Shown one piece after another: positions 35,382 through 45,200 of a stretch of 64,000 nucleotides of DNA. Position 1 is the first letter of the stretch. Every line of letters begins with the position of its first letter. The notes beneath the pieces were generated by a model that saw only the letters and a program-made list of their open reading frames with translations, did no database searches and had not been told where the DNA came from. This DNA comes from CAWCDJ01 sp963796675 (GTDB taxonomy: Bacteria; Acidobacteriota; Terriglobia; Bryobacterales; Bryobacteraceae). The position numbers and the translations under genes were made by a program. The stretch covers positions 558,001 to 622,000 of the forward strand of contig CAWCMS010000002.1 in assembly GCA_963796675.1 (NCBI GenBank), read 5' to 3'.

Positions 35382-36791
35382 ATGGCAAACGGAATGACAT
35401 TCGGAATCATCGTCGGTAACCGGGGCTTCTTCCCCGATCATTTGGCCAAGAGCGGTCGCGAAGAGATGATCGCGACCCTCGAAAGGGCGGGCTACGGCGT
35501 AGTCTGCCTCACGCCCGAACAAAGCCGCTATGGCGCGGTCGAAACTCGCGCGGAAGCGCGCGCATGCGCGGACTTGTTCCGCGCCAACCGCGACAAAATC
35601 GATGGCATCATCGTCACGCTTCCCAACTTCGGCGAAGAGCGCGGCATCGCCGAGGCGCTGCGTATGGCGGACCTGCGGGTGCCGGTCCTGATTCAAGCCA
35701 CGCCCGATTCCGCGGGCCGCATGACCATCGCCGACCGCCGCGACAGCTTCTGCGGCAAGATGAGCGCGTGCAATAACCTTCAGCAGTACCGCATCCCCTA
35801 TTCGCTGACGAAGCTCCACACCGTCGCGCCCGATTCCCCGTCTTTCGCGGCCGACCTCGCCTGGTTCGCCGGCGTCTGCCGCGTCGTCAACGGACTCCGC
35901 AAACTGCGGATCGGCGCCATCGGCGCGCGGCCTGCTGCCTTCAACACCGTCCGCTACAGCGAGAAGTTGCTCGAAGGCGCCGGCATTTCCGTCGAACCCC
36001 TCGATCTCTCCGAAATCTTCGGCCGCATCGAGCGCCTGAAGTGCGAGGACCCCGATGTGCAGGCGAAAGCACAGGCGATCCGCGCCTATGTGCCGACCGG
36101 CGATGTTCCGGACCAGTCCATCATGAAGATGGCCACCCTCGGCGTCGTCATCGACCGCTGGATGAAGGACAACGACCTCGATATCAGCGCCATCCAGTGC
36201 TGGACCTCCATGGAGGAATACTTCGGCGTCGTGCCCTGCACCGTGATGAGCATGATGTCGAACGGCCTGCATTCGAGCGCCTGCGAAGTCGACGTTCCGG
36301 GCGTGGTCGGAATGCACGCGCTGCGGCTCGCCTCCGAAACCCCCAGCGCTCTGCTCGACTGGAACAACAACTATGGCGAGGATCCCAACAAGGCCGTCTG
36401 CTTCCACTGCAGCAACCTGCCCAAGCACTTCTTCGAGGAAGCACGCATGGATTACCAGGAGATCATCGCCGGGACCGTCGGCAAGCTGAACACCTTCGGC
36501 ACCTGCGTGGGCAAGGTGAAGGCTTCGCCCATGAGCTTCGCGCGCTTCTCCACCAGCGACGCCACCGGCAAGATCCGCGGCTACGTGGGCCAGGGCCGCT
36601 TCACCGACGATCCGCTGCAGACCTTCGGCGGCGCCGGCGTCGTCGAAATCCCCCGCCTCCAGGACTTGCTGCACTACATCTGCGAAAATGGCTTCGAGCA
36701 CCATGTGGCTGCCAATCTCAGCGAGACGGCGCCCGCGGTCTACGAAGCAGCAACCAAATACTTAGGCTGGGAGATGTACTACCACCAGTAG
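35382..36791 (+). CDS. L-fucose/L-arabinose isomerase family protein
   Basis: A 469-residue protein of the fucose isomerase fold, which interconverts aldoses and ketoses with a divalent metal. Visible marks are NFGEERGIAEALR in the N-terminal Rossmann-like domain, WTSMEEYFGVVPCTVMSMMSN in the middle and CEVDVPGVVGMHAL with Glu and Asp likely binding metal. It starts 6 bp after the small membrane protein. The next genes encode a ribulokinase-like kinase and a ribulose-phosphate 4-epimerase-like enzyme, so the three could form an isomerase-kinase-epimerase/aldolase pathway. Which sugar is not known. Confidence 0.85.
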   Translation: MANGMTFGIIVGNRGFFPDHLAKSGREEMIATLERAGYGVVCLTPEQSRYGAVETRAEARACADLFRANRDKIDGIIVTLPNFGEERGIAEALRMADLRVPVLIQATPDSAGRMTIADRRDSFCGKMSACNNLQQYRIPYSLTKLHTVAPDSPSFAADLAWFAGVCRVVNGLRKLRIGAIGARPAAFNTVRYSEKLLEGAGISVEPLDLSEIFGRIERLKCEDPDVQAKAQAIRAYVPTGDVPDQSIMKMATLGVVIDRWMKDNDLDISAIQCWTSMEEYFGVVPCTVMSMMSNGLHSSACEVDVPGVVGMHALRLASETPSALLDWNNNYGEDPNKAVCFHCSNLPKHFFEEARMDYQEIIAGTVGKLNTFGTCVGKVKASPMSFARFSTSDATGKIRGYVGQGRFTDDPLQTFGGAGVVEIPRLQDLLHYICENGFEHHVAANLSETAPAVYEAATKYLGWEMYYHQ

Positions 36792-36812
36792 GGTAGGCGT
36801 CCCGGCCTGCCC
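36791..36812 (+). repeat. 22-bp hairpin repeat after a stop codon, copy 1
   Basis: GGGTAGGC, 5 bp, GGCCTGCCC directly after the isomerase stop. A copy differing at two bases lies at 39100-39121, also directly after a stop codon. Confidence 0.6.
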
Positions 36813-36827
36813 ATCGGGGATTTGAAC

Positions 36828-38432
36828 ATGTCCATTGTCGCAGGCGTCGATTTCGGCACGCTGAGCGTGCGCGTCTCCATCGTCGATAGCCATAAAGGCC
36901 GCATCGGCTCCGGATCCGCGGATTATCCGCTTCATCGTAAGAAAGAGGATCCCGATCACGCCACGCAGGCGCATGCCGACCACATGCGCGCACTGGCCGA
37001 AGCCACGAAGCGGGCGCTGGTCGCGGCCGGTGTCGCGGGAGAGGCCATCGAAGCGCTCGCCATCGACACCACCGGCTCCAGCGTGGTGCCGGTTGGCGCG
37101 AATCTCGAGCCGCTCGACGATTACTACCTCTGGTGCGACCATCGCGCCTGGTCGGAGGCTGCCGAGATCACCGCGAAGGCCCACGCCTCCGGCCTCGAAG
37201 CCATCGAGTGGTCGGGCGGCATCTACTCCTCCGAGTGGGGATGGGCGAAGCTGCTGCACTGGCTGCGCCACAACCCGGCCAGGCGCGACCGCATGGCGAC
37301 CGCGCTCGAGCATTGCGACATGGCGGCGGCCATCCTTTGCGGCATCACCGATCCGGCGCTCGTTCCCCGCAGCATCTGCGCCATGGGCCATAAGTGGATG
37401 TGGAGCGCGAAGCTCGGCGGCCTGCCGCCGGAGAGTTTCCTCACTTCGGTCGATCCGCTGCTCGCCGGAGTGCGCGAAAAGATCGGCGGCGTCTACGCCA
37501 CCAGCGACCGCATCGCCGGCAAGCTCTCTCCGGAGTGGGCTGAAAAGCTCGGCCTCCGCGCCGGAATCCCCGTACCCACCGGCGCTTTCGATGCTCACTG
37601 GGACGCCATCGGCGCCGGGTGCCGCATCGGCGACGTGGTCAACGTCGTCGGCACCTCCACCTGCATCATGGCGATCACCGACGAGCCTTCGCTCGTTCCG
37701 GGCGTCTGCGGCGTGGTTCCCGGCTCCATCCATCCCGGCAAGACCGGAGTCGAAGCAGGACTCTCCGCCACCGGCGATATCTTCGATGCCATCGCCAGGC
37801 GTGCCGGTTCGAGCGTCTCGCAATTGGCCGCCGGACTCGACGACTACGCTGCCGGACAGACCGGCCTCCTCCGCATGACCTGGGACAACGGCGATCGCAC
37901 CGTCCTGGTGAATCCCGAATTGAGCGGAGTCACGCTCGGCTGGCGTCTGACTCACACCGCCCAGGACGAGCTGTTTGCCGCCATCGAAGGCACCGCCTTC
38001 CATACCCGCGTGATTCTCGAGCGCATGGAAGATCACGGCGTGCCGGTTCGCCGCATCGTCAACGGCGGCGGCATTCCGCAGCGCAGCGCCGTCCTGAACC
38101 AGGTCTACGCCAATGTGATGGGCAAGCCGATTCTGGTGCCCGGCGGCGACGTCACCAGCCTGGGCTCGGCTATCTTCGCATTCCTCGCCGCGGGCACCTT
38201 CCGCACCGTGGAGGAAGCGCAGGACGCCCTCTGCCCTCCGTACAAGACATTCGAGCCGCAGACCGGCGCAGCCGCCACGTATCAGGAGCTCTACCCGCTC
38301 TACCGCAAGCTCTATTTTTCGTTCGGCCAGCGGAATTCGGAGCCTGTGGCCATTGGAGAAGTTTTGCCCGAGCTGCGCCGCATCGCCGCTCGCGCACGAG
38401 GAGGAAAGAGTGCTGGAAGCACTGCGAGCTGA
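36828..38432 (+). CDS. FGGY-family carbohydrate kinase (ribulokinase-like)
   Basis: A 534-residue sugar kinase of the FGGY family, nearest to ribulokinase. It has GVDFGTLSVRVSIVD at the N terminus (phosphate-1 loop), DTTGSSVVPV, CDHRAWSEA, the GTSTC phosphate-2 region and NGGGIPQRSAVLNQVYANVMGKPI in the adenosine region. It would phosphorylate a ketopentose made by the upstream isomerase. The ATG at 36828 has GGGGA 8 bp before; a TTG at 36822 is also in frame. Its end overlaps the next gene by 23 bp. Confidence 0.9.
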   Translation: MSIVAGVDFGTLSVRVSIVDSHKGRIGSGSADYPLHRKKEDPDHATQAHADHMRALAEATKRALVAAGVAGEAIEALAIDTTGSSVVPVGANLEPLDDYYLWCDHRAWSEAAEITAKAHASGLEAIEWSGGIYSSEWGWAKLLHWLRHNPARRDRMATALEHCDMAAAILCGITDPALVPRSICAMGHKWMWSAKLGGLPPESFLTSVDPLLAGVREKIGGVYATSDRIAGKLSPEWAEKLGLRAGIPVPTGAFDAHWDAIGAGCRIGDVVNVVGTSTCIMAITDEPSLVPGVCGVVPGSIHPGKTGVEAGLSATGDIFDAIARRAGSSVSQLAAGLDDYAAGQTGLLRMTWDNGDRTVLVNPELSGVTLGWRLTHTAQDELFAAIEGTAFHTRVILERMEDHGVPVRRIVNGGGIPQRSAVLNQVYANVMGKPILVPGGDVTSLGSAIFAFLAAGTFRTVEEAQDALCPPYKTFEPQTGAAATYQELYPLYRKLYFSFGQRNSEPVAIGEVLPELRRIAARARGGKSAGSTAS

Positions 38433-39105
38433 GGTCCTGGAAGCGAATCTCGAACTGGTACGCCGCGGCCTGGTGATCTTCACGTTCGGCAACGCCAGCG
38501 GCGTATCGCGCGAGCAGGGCCTGTGCGTGATCAAGCCGAGCGGCGTGCCCTATGAAAAGATGACGCCCGCCGACATGGTCGTCACCGATCTCGATGGCCG
38601 CATCGTCGAGGGCCATCTCCGGCCATCGAGCGATCTCGATACGCACGTGGCTCTTTACCGCGCGTTCCCCGAGATCGGAGGAGTGGTTCACACGCACTCG
38701 CGCCACGCCACCGCGTGGGCCCAGGCAGTGCGTGAGATTCCGTGCTTCGGCACCACTCACGCCGACTACTTTCACGGACCCGTGCCCGTGACGGAGCCGC
38801 TATCGGCGGCGGAGATTGAGTCGGCTTACGAAGCCAATACCGGTGTCGCGATCATTCGCCGCTTGCAGGGGATCGATCCGCTCGGCTGTCCCGCGGTGCT
38901 CGTGGCCGGGCATGCCCCGTTCTGTTGGGGCAAGTCAGTCACGGATGCGGCACATACCGCCGTTATCGTGGAAGAGCTCGCCGCGATGGCCTTCGAGACC
39001 CTGGCAATCAACCACGCCGCGCAGCCGATCTCGCAAGCTCTTCGCGACAAGCACCACTTCCGCAAGCATGGCCCCACCGCGACCTACGGCCAGACTGTGG
39101 GGTAG
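38410..39105 (+). CDS. araD: L-ribulose-5-phosphate 4-epimerase / class II aldolase family protein
   Basis: A 231-residue enzyme, the usual AraD length. It has the class II aldolase/epimerase zinc site HTHSRHATAWAQ (two His), a third His in VAGHAPFCWG, and GNASGVSREQ and KPSGVPYEKM for phosphate binding. AraD makes D-xylulose 5-phosphate for the pentose phosphate pathway. The GTG at 38410 is chosen because GAGG precedes it by 6 bp and it gives the family length; it overlaps the kinase gene by 23 bp. It completes an isomerase-kinase-epimerase set, but a fuculose-phosphate-like aldolase cannot be ruled out. Confidence 0.88.
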   Translation: MLEALRAEVLEANLELVRRGLVIFTFGNASGVSREQGLCVIKPSGVPYEKMTPADMVVTDLDGRIVEGHLRPSSDLDTHVALYRAFPEIGGVVHTHSRHATAWAQAVREIPCFGTTHADYFHGPVPVTEPLSAAEIESAYEANTGVAIIRRLQGIDPLGCPAVLVAGHAPFCWGKSVTDAAHTAVIVEELAAMAFETLAINHAAQPISQALRDKHHFRKHGPTATYGQTVG

Positions 39106-39121
39106 GCCTCCTGGCCTGCCC
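39100..39121 (+). repeat. 22-bp hairpin repeat after a stop codon, copy 2
   Basis: GGGTAGGC, 5 bp, GGCCTGCCC straddling the araD stop; two differences from the copy at 36791-36812. It could serve as a short terminator between the convergent genes. Confidence 0.6.
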
Positions 39122-39143
39122 GCCTTTGATTTTTCTGGAAGCC

Positions 39144-40799
39144 CTACGGCAGTTCCTGTTTACCCGAAAGTGTCGGCAGGTACATCCGGTAGAGTTTCTG
39201 AAAGTAGCCCGGCCCCGAAATCGCCGGGCGGTATTCCATCACCGCGCCGTCTTTGAGTAGCTCGGCCGTCAGCGCCTTGGTATCGACGTCCTGCATCGCG
39301 ATCCCGGCCTTCACCGCCATGGCGGCCGCATCGCCGGCAGCCTGGCCGATGATCATGTACTGCGGCTCCATGCGCAGCGAGGAGTACGCCACGTGGCTCG
39401 CCGAAAAGCACACCGGCACCAGTAGATTCGTCGCCTCGTTCCGTTTGGGAACGATCACGCGGTATGGGATCTGGTAAGGCTTCGCCGCCACCTGCATGTC
39501 GCCTTCGTTCTCCACGTCGCCCTGGGCGTTTACGAAGCGCTGCACGTTGTGCGAGTCGCTGTTGTAAGACCCCATGCCGATCGGGTCGGGCTTGGTGAGA
39601 TCGGTCTGCACGTCTTTCTGGGTCATGACGAAGTCGCTGACCATGCGGCGCGCCTCGCGGATGTAAAGCTGCGGCGGCCAGTTCTGGGTATCGGTGAATT
39701 CGTCCTTCGCCAGGCCCCAGTGGTTCACTTCCTCTTGCAGCGACTTCGGCACTCGCGCATCATGCGCCAGGAAGTAGAAGTAGCCCTTCGTATAATCGAC
39801 GTGCGCCTGGAAGATCGCGGCGCGCTTGGCGTACGACGCATCCGGATACTCCCAGCTTCCGCCGATGTAGTCGGTCGAAAAGGCCCCTTGGTTATTGAAA
39901 TCGGCCTTGTGGTTCGGGATCGGTGCGATCAGGGCGACCTGGTGGAGCACCTGTGGATGTCCCAGCTTTTCCGCCATCCCGGCCAGCAGTTTCGCCATCA
40001 GCTCGTAGCGGTGGGGATCGTAGTGGGGCGGCTTGGGGAAGGGAACCCGGTTGGCCGGGTCGTCCGACAGGATCATGCGGAAGTTGTACGCCTGCACTTT
40101 CTTGTCGGCGGAGCCGGTTTCTCCTCTCGGCCCGGGCGAGATCTCGGGCAGCAGCTTGCCGTTGGCGTCGTGGGCCTTCACGGGCACCAGCCATTGGTGG
40201 AGCGGCGTTCGCTCGCGCACGCCGGCCAGGCTCTCACCATACTGCGCCGAGGATTCGCGCCCGTAGGTATAGCTGATGTGTGCCTGCGCCATCAGGTCGC
40301 CTTCGTAGGTGCAGTCGGCAAAGGCCTTGGCGCGGTAGGTCTTGCCATCTTCCATCGTGATCGCTTGCACCACGGCGCCGGACTTCTCGACTCCCGTTTG
40401 CTCGCGTAGCCGCTCATGGAACTTTACCTCCACGTGCGCCTGCTCGAGCATCTCTTTCAGGACCTGCTCGCCGACGTGCGGCTCGTAGAACCAGGCCACG
40501 TCGTTGGCATACCGGCCGACGTCGTACTTCAGGCCCACGCGCCAGTAGAACTCAAGCGCCATGCCGCCGATGACTTCCTTCTTACCGAAGTCGGTGCGCG
40601 AGAGACCGCCGGTCGCCATGCCGCCGACATGCCCACCCGGTTCCACCAGCAGCACCTTCAAGCCCTGCCGCGCGGCCGAGACTGCCGTCATCACTCCGCC
40701 CGCCGTGCCGCCGTAGACGATGAAGTCGTACTCCGGACTGTTGGACTGAGCGAACAGAGGGGCAAGGGACACCAGGAGAAAAGACGCAAAAATCCGCAT
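39144..40799 (-). CDS. Exported FAD-dependent oxidoreductase
   Basis: A 551-residue flavoprotein of the FAD_oxidored type. It has a Sec signal peptide (MRIFASFLLVSLAPLFAQ) followed by the dinucleotide-binding motif YGGTAGGVMTAVSAARQG and GGHVGGMATGGLSRTDFG. The C terminus has ASHVAYSSLRMEPQYMIIGQAAGDAAAMAV, the second FAD contact. Such proteins are abundant in Acidobacteriota and Planctomycetes and are often linked to sugar or glycoside oxidation. It is convergent with the sugar cluster, so a related role is possible. The substrate is unknown. Confidence 0.88.
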   Translation of the reverse strand: MRIFASFLLVSLAPLFAQSNSPEYDFIVYGGTAGGVMTAVSAARQGLKVLLVEPGGHVGGMATGGLSRTDFGKKEVIGGMALEFYWRVGLKYDVGRYANDVAWFYEPHVGEQVLKEMLEQAHVEVKFHERLREQTGVEKSGAVVQAITMEDGKTYRAKAFADCTYEGDLMAQAHISYTYGRESSAQYGESLAGVRERTPLHQWLVPVKAHDANGKLLPEISPGPRGETGSADKKVQAYNFRMILSDDPANRVPFPKPPHYDPHRYELMAKLLAGMAEKLGHPQVLHQVALIAPIPNHKADFNNQGAFSTDYIGGSWEYPDASYAKRAAIFQAHVDYTKGYFYFLAHDARVPKSLQEEVNHWGLAKDEFTDTQNWPPQLYIREARRMVSDFVMTQKDVQTDLTKPDPIGMGSYNSDSHNVQRFVNAQGDVENEGDMQVAAKPYQIPYRVIVPKRNEATNLLVPVCFSASHVAYSSLRMEPQYMIIGQAAGDAAAMAVKAGIAMQDVDTKALTAELLKDGAVMEYRPAISGPGYFQKLYRMYLPTLSGKQELP

Positions 40800-40847
40800 T
40801 CCCGGCGATTGTTACACGATGAAGCGGCCGCGGAAAGTATCCCGCCG

Positions 40848-42113
40848 TTAGTTACCCGCTGTTACGGCGTGTAGAACCGTTGCTTTCGACCCCACCAGGG
40901 TCATGCCGTTCATCTCGGATTGCACGGCCATTTCGAAAAACTCGGGCGAGCCCTTCGCCTTGCGGAGCCGCTCGATCTCTTCGAGCCCGTGGCTGGTCGT
41001 GAGCATCGAAACCAGGGCCGACGTTTGCCGCGAAGCCAGCACCAGCAGGTGGGATCTGCCGCCGCGGCCTGGCAGCACCGCGATTACGCCTGGCCAGATC
41101 GTTCGCTCCGGGCTTTCCACCACATGCGAGATTTCAGCCGGCTCGCCGGCCAGCGGCCGCTGGTTGATGATGTGCATTTCGTGCTCGCTGAGCCGCAGGC
41201 TCATTCGGTCTAAATAAGGTTTGACTGGAGCGAGCGTGCCCCAGGTGCCGATGGCGATGACATTTTCCGAGTCCAGGGCTTCGAGAGGCGCCTCGGCACT
41301 GCTGCGCACGGCCGTACTGAAGGCGAAACGGTCGAGGTAGCGGACCAGGCTGACGGCGGCGAAAGTATCGGAGGTGACGGTGTAATTCTGCGCCAGGTTC
41401 GGCTGGCCCATCATTCTTGTAAGGGCCGCGTACTGCGCGGCGTGTTCACGGTCGGTGAAGTCGTTGATCGATGTGTCCCGCACCATGATGGTGGCGAGCG
41501 GACCATTCGGTGTAAACGAAAGGAAGACCGGCGTGGGCAGGATGATCCGGGTCGGCAAATGGTTGCCGAAGAAGGCTTGCCAGAGCCGCGGAGCGCCCGG
41601 CGGCGTCGCTTTGGCGATGGGCGCCGGTGTTCGCACCACGACTACTCCAAGCCCGATAGCCACCAGGGCCAGCGCTGCGCAAACGGCGAGCAGGTAACCA
41701 TTTACCGGATTCGGAACGGGCCCGGCAAGCGGCTTCGGAGCCTCTGCCGTTTCCACGGTTTCGACTTCGAGGTGGTGGGAACCGAGCGGAATCACAATGC
41801 GTTCGGCGCACCCGGCACCCTCCTGCTGGTAGAACTTCTCGAGCCTCTGGCGCAGGCGCGAGATCTGAACTCGCACGGTAGCGTCGATCTTGGCATCGAA
41901 GGATGCTCCGCGGCCCAATGCCTCAGTGGCGATGGCGTATTCGCTAATCGCCTCTCCCCGCATGCGCCATAGGTAGACCAGCAGGGCGCGGAGCGTCGGA
42001 GCCCGCTCGAACGTATGGCTCTCGATCACACTGCGAACGCTCGGAGGTAGCGACAATGCTGCCGAAGTCTCCATCGCGGGAGCCGCCCCTGGAGGAACTG
42101 CGAGATCCCTCAT
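40848..42113 (-). CDS. Membrane-anchored winged-helix-like regulator
   Basis: A 421-residue protein. The N-terminal 110 residues look like a DNA-binding winged helix (SVIESHTFERAPTLRALLVYLWRMRGE; ATVRVQISRLRQRLEKFYQ). One membrane segment follows (YLLAVCAALALVAIGLGVVVV), then a periplasmic domain of about 270 residues of unknown fold. Many Acidobacteriota carry such one-span regulators next to TonB receptors. It is divergent from the TonB receptor gene with 150 bp between, so it probably controls that gene in response to an outside signal. The ATG at 42113 is used; an in-frame ATG 42 bp downstream is possible. A longer open frame upstream is the shadow of the TonB gene. Confidence 0.75.
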   Translation of the reverse strand: MRDLAVPPGAAPAMETSAALSLPPSVRSVIESHTFERAPTLRALLVYLWRMRGEAISEYAIATEALGRGASFDAKIDATVRVQISRLRQRLEKFYQQEGAGCAERIVIPLGSHHLEVETVETAEAPKPLAGPVPNPVNGYLLAVCAALALVAIGLGVVVVRTPAPIAKATPPGAPRLWQAFFGNHLPTRIILPTPVFLSFTPNGPLATIMVRDTSINDFTDREHAAQYAALTRMMGQPNLAQNYTVTSDTFAAVSLVRYLDRFAFSTAVRSSAEAPLEALDSENVIAIGTWGTLAPVKPYLDRMSLRLSEHEMHIINQRPLAGEPAEISHVVESPERTIWPGVIAVLPGRGGRSHLLVLASRQTSALVSMLTTSHGLEEIERLRKAKGSPEFFEMAVQSEMNGMTLVGSKATVLHAVTAGN

Positions 42114-42152
42114 TGCGGGAATAATAGCATACAACTCAACGAGATGTATCCC

Positions 42153-42167
42153 GTAACACGGTGTAAC
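42153..42167. promoter_or_regulatory. Possible operator between regulator and TonB receptor
   Basis: GTAACACGGTGTAAC, nearly palindromic, in the 150-bp divergent gap. It is the clearest symmetric sequence there and would suit a dimeric regulator; unproven. Confidence 0.35.
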
Positions 42168-42263
42168 AATACTGCTGGAAACTTGTCCCTTCCGCGGCGG
42201 CGCTACTAAGCTTGACCAGTACAACGGGCTCGCTACGCCCGACTTTTCAGGGGGAGTGTCAAC

Positions 42264-45200
42264 GTGCGACACAATTCGCTTTTGCAGTTGCTTGTTCTTG
42301 GCGTTTTCACCGCGGCCGCTTTGCTGGGCCAGGCTTTCCACGCCCAGGTGACCGGAGTCGTTACCGACCCGACGGGCGCCGTGGTTCCAGGCGCTAAGCT
42401 CACCATGACGAACCTGGCGACCGGCACGGAACACACCTCCGTCTCCAACGGCGCCGGCATTTACCGGTTCCCGGACCTCGAGCCCGCAACCTACCGGCTC
42501 AATTGCACGCTGACCGGCTTCAAGAGCTTCGAGCAGAAACCGGTCACCTTGCAGGTCAACCAGACTCTCGAAATCAATGTCCCGCTCGCGCAGGGGGCGA
42601 CTTCGGAACAGGTGACGGTCAGCGCCGCGCCGCCGCCCCTCGATACGGAGTCCTCTACCCTCGGGCAGGTGGTGACCACCCGCAGCATCGTGAACCTCCC
42701 TCTGAATATTCGCGATCCCTTCGCCCTGGTGGCCCTGACTCCTGGAGTGATTCTCGGTTCGAACTTCGGGAACGGCGGCGGCCAGGATGTGGGCCGCAAC
42801 TTCTTCAAGTCGGACTTCAATGTCGGCGGCGGGCGCTCCGGTTCGCAGGAGATCCTGCTCGACGGCAGTCCGGATACGACGCCCGACATCAACCGCGGCG
42901 TGATCGATCCGCCGGTCGATTCGGTGCAGGAGTTCAAAGTCCAGGCCAATAGCTTCGACGCCCAGTTCGGCCGCACGTCGGGTGGCGTGATCAATATGAT
43001 CACGAAGTCGGGGACGAACGAGATCCATGGTGTGGGCTACGATTTTGAGCGCCACAGCGTGCTCGACGCCAACAGCTTCTTCAATAACCGGAGCGGGCAG
43101 CCGAAGCAGTCCTTCCAGCGGCACCAGTTCGGCGCCAATGCCGGAGGGCCGGTGATTAAGAGCAAGTGGTTCTTGTTCGGCGATTACGAAGGGTTGAGGC
43201 AGTCGTACCCCGCTTCGACCATCTCCACCGTGCCGACCGACCTTCAGAAATCGGGCAACTTCTCGCAGACCTTCGCCGCGAACGGAGCGCCGATCGTTGT
43301 CTATGATCCCGCTTCGTTGGCCACGCTCTCCGACGGCACGCGCCAGCGCTCCGCATTTCCGGGCAATGTCATTCCCTCGAGCCGGATGAACGCGGTAGGC
43401 TCCGCGGTGCTGGGATATTATCCTTCCGCGAACCTGCCGGGGAACGCGGTCACGGGCGCGAGCAACTTCATCTTCGCTTCGAAATCGATTACCAACAGCG
43501 ATAAGTACGACATTCGCAGCGACGTGAACCTGGGCTCGAGCGACCGCATGTTCGTCCGCGTTTCGCGCCAGGAGGACGCGCGCCTGGTGCCGGGCAGCAT
43601 GCCCCTGCCGGTGGGCGGAGGCCGCCAGACTTTCGACCACTATCTGCAGACGATGGCCGACTACACGCACCTGATTTCTGCAACCACGGTGGCCGAAGCC
43701 TCGTTTTCGTTCACCCGCGGGCTGGCCTCGCAGTTTGGCCGCTCGCAGGGATTTGACGTCTCGAAGCTGAACCTGCCGGCATCGTACATCTCGGAGGTGG
43801 CATCGCAGTTCCCGGTATTCAGCCCCTCCGACTCGGTGGCGACCAGCAACGGCAGCGACTCGTTCACGCAGTACCAGCCGCGCAATGTCTGGGCGGTTCT
43901 GGGCAGCGTTGCGCACCAGAAGGGTAAGCACTCGCTCAAGGTGGGCGGCGATATCCGGTTACTGCACTTCAATGAAGGCCAGAACGCCGTGGCGTCGGGC
44001 AGCTTTTCATTCAGCCGTCTGTTCACTCAGGGGCCGACGCCGACGCAGGCTTCGACCACCGGCGGATTCGGCGTAGCCTCGATGTTGCTGGGCGATGCGT
44101 CGGGCGGCAGCGTCAATGTCATCAACCCGATTTCGACGCAGGGCAGCTACTACGCGCTCTACGTGCAGGATGACTGGCGTGCGACGCAGCGTCTCACCAT
44201 CAACGTCGGGCTCCGCTGGGACGTGGGAATGGGAGACAAGGAAAAGTACAATCGCCTGGCCTACTTCGATCCGAGTGTGACGAGCCCGGTAGGCGCGGCG
44301 GCGGGCCTTCCGAACCTGAAGGGCGCGTTGGCGTGGATCGGGCAGGGCAATCCTTCCACCCAGCAGGCCACGGATTGGCATAACTTCGGCCCGCGCTTTG
44401 GGTTTGCTTACAACCTGGACAGCAAGACTGTGATCCGCGGCGGCTACGGAATCTTCTTCCTGCCGCGCAACATCCAGGGTAACGGCGACGGTGCGGTGGA
44501 AGCGGTCCGCACTACTACGATGGTCGCCTCGATCGACGGACTGACGCCGGCCACCACGATGAGCAACCCGTTTCCCTCCGGGCTGCTCCCGGCGCTCAAC
44601 GACCGCAACGTGCTGGCGAACATCGGAACCAGCCTCGCGGCTCCGATCTACGCCTTCAAGAACGCCTACTCGCAGACCTGGAGTTTCGGCGTGCAGCGCG
44701 AACTGCCCTGGGGCATGGTGCTCGATGCGCACTATTGGGGCAGCAAGTCGACGCGGCTGCAGACCACCTGGAACATCAACCAGCTTCCGGACGTGTACCT
44801 CAGCATGACGACGCATCTGAACGACCTGGTGCCCAATCCGTTCTACTCGCAGAGCCTCGGCGGCGTGCTGGCCAGTTCGACTTTCTCGCGCCAGCAGTCG
44901 CTGTTGCCCTACCCGCAGTACGGCGGCATCAGCCAGGTATACGTGCCCGACGGGAACTCCAGCTATGAAGCCGGTACCCTGCAGGTCGAAAAGCGACTGT
45001 CTTCGAAGATGACGTTCCTGGCCGCATACACGCGATCGAAGGCGATCGATAATGTGCGCACGCCGCAGGACGTCTATAATCGCGCGCTGGAAAAAGGCCT
45101 GTCGGGTTTCGACACCCCCAACCAGTTCCGCCTGAGCGGCGTCTACAATCTCCCGTTCGGCCGGGACCGCGACCATTTCAAGAGCATGAATCGCGTAGTC

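Noticed and set aside
34085..36704. Long antisense frames opposite the symporter and the isomerase (34085-34636 and 35376-36704).
   Set aside because: Composition is biased (Asp, Glu, Gly, His), typical of antisense to high-GC genes.
40848..43931. A minus-strand frame of over 1000 codons spanning the regulator and much of the TonB receptor.
   Set aside because: Its upstream half is antisense to the receptor gene and has no protein-like pattern; the regulator begins near 42113.
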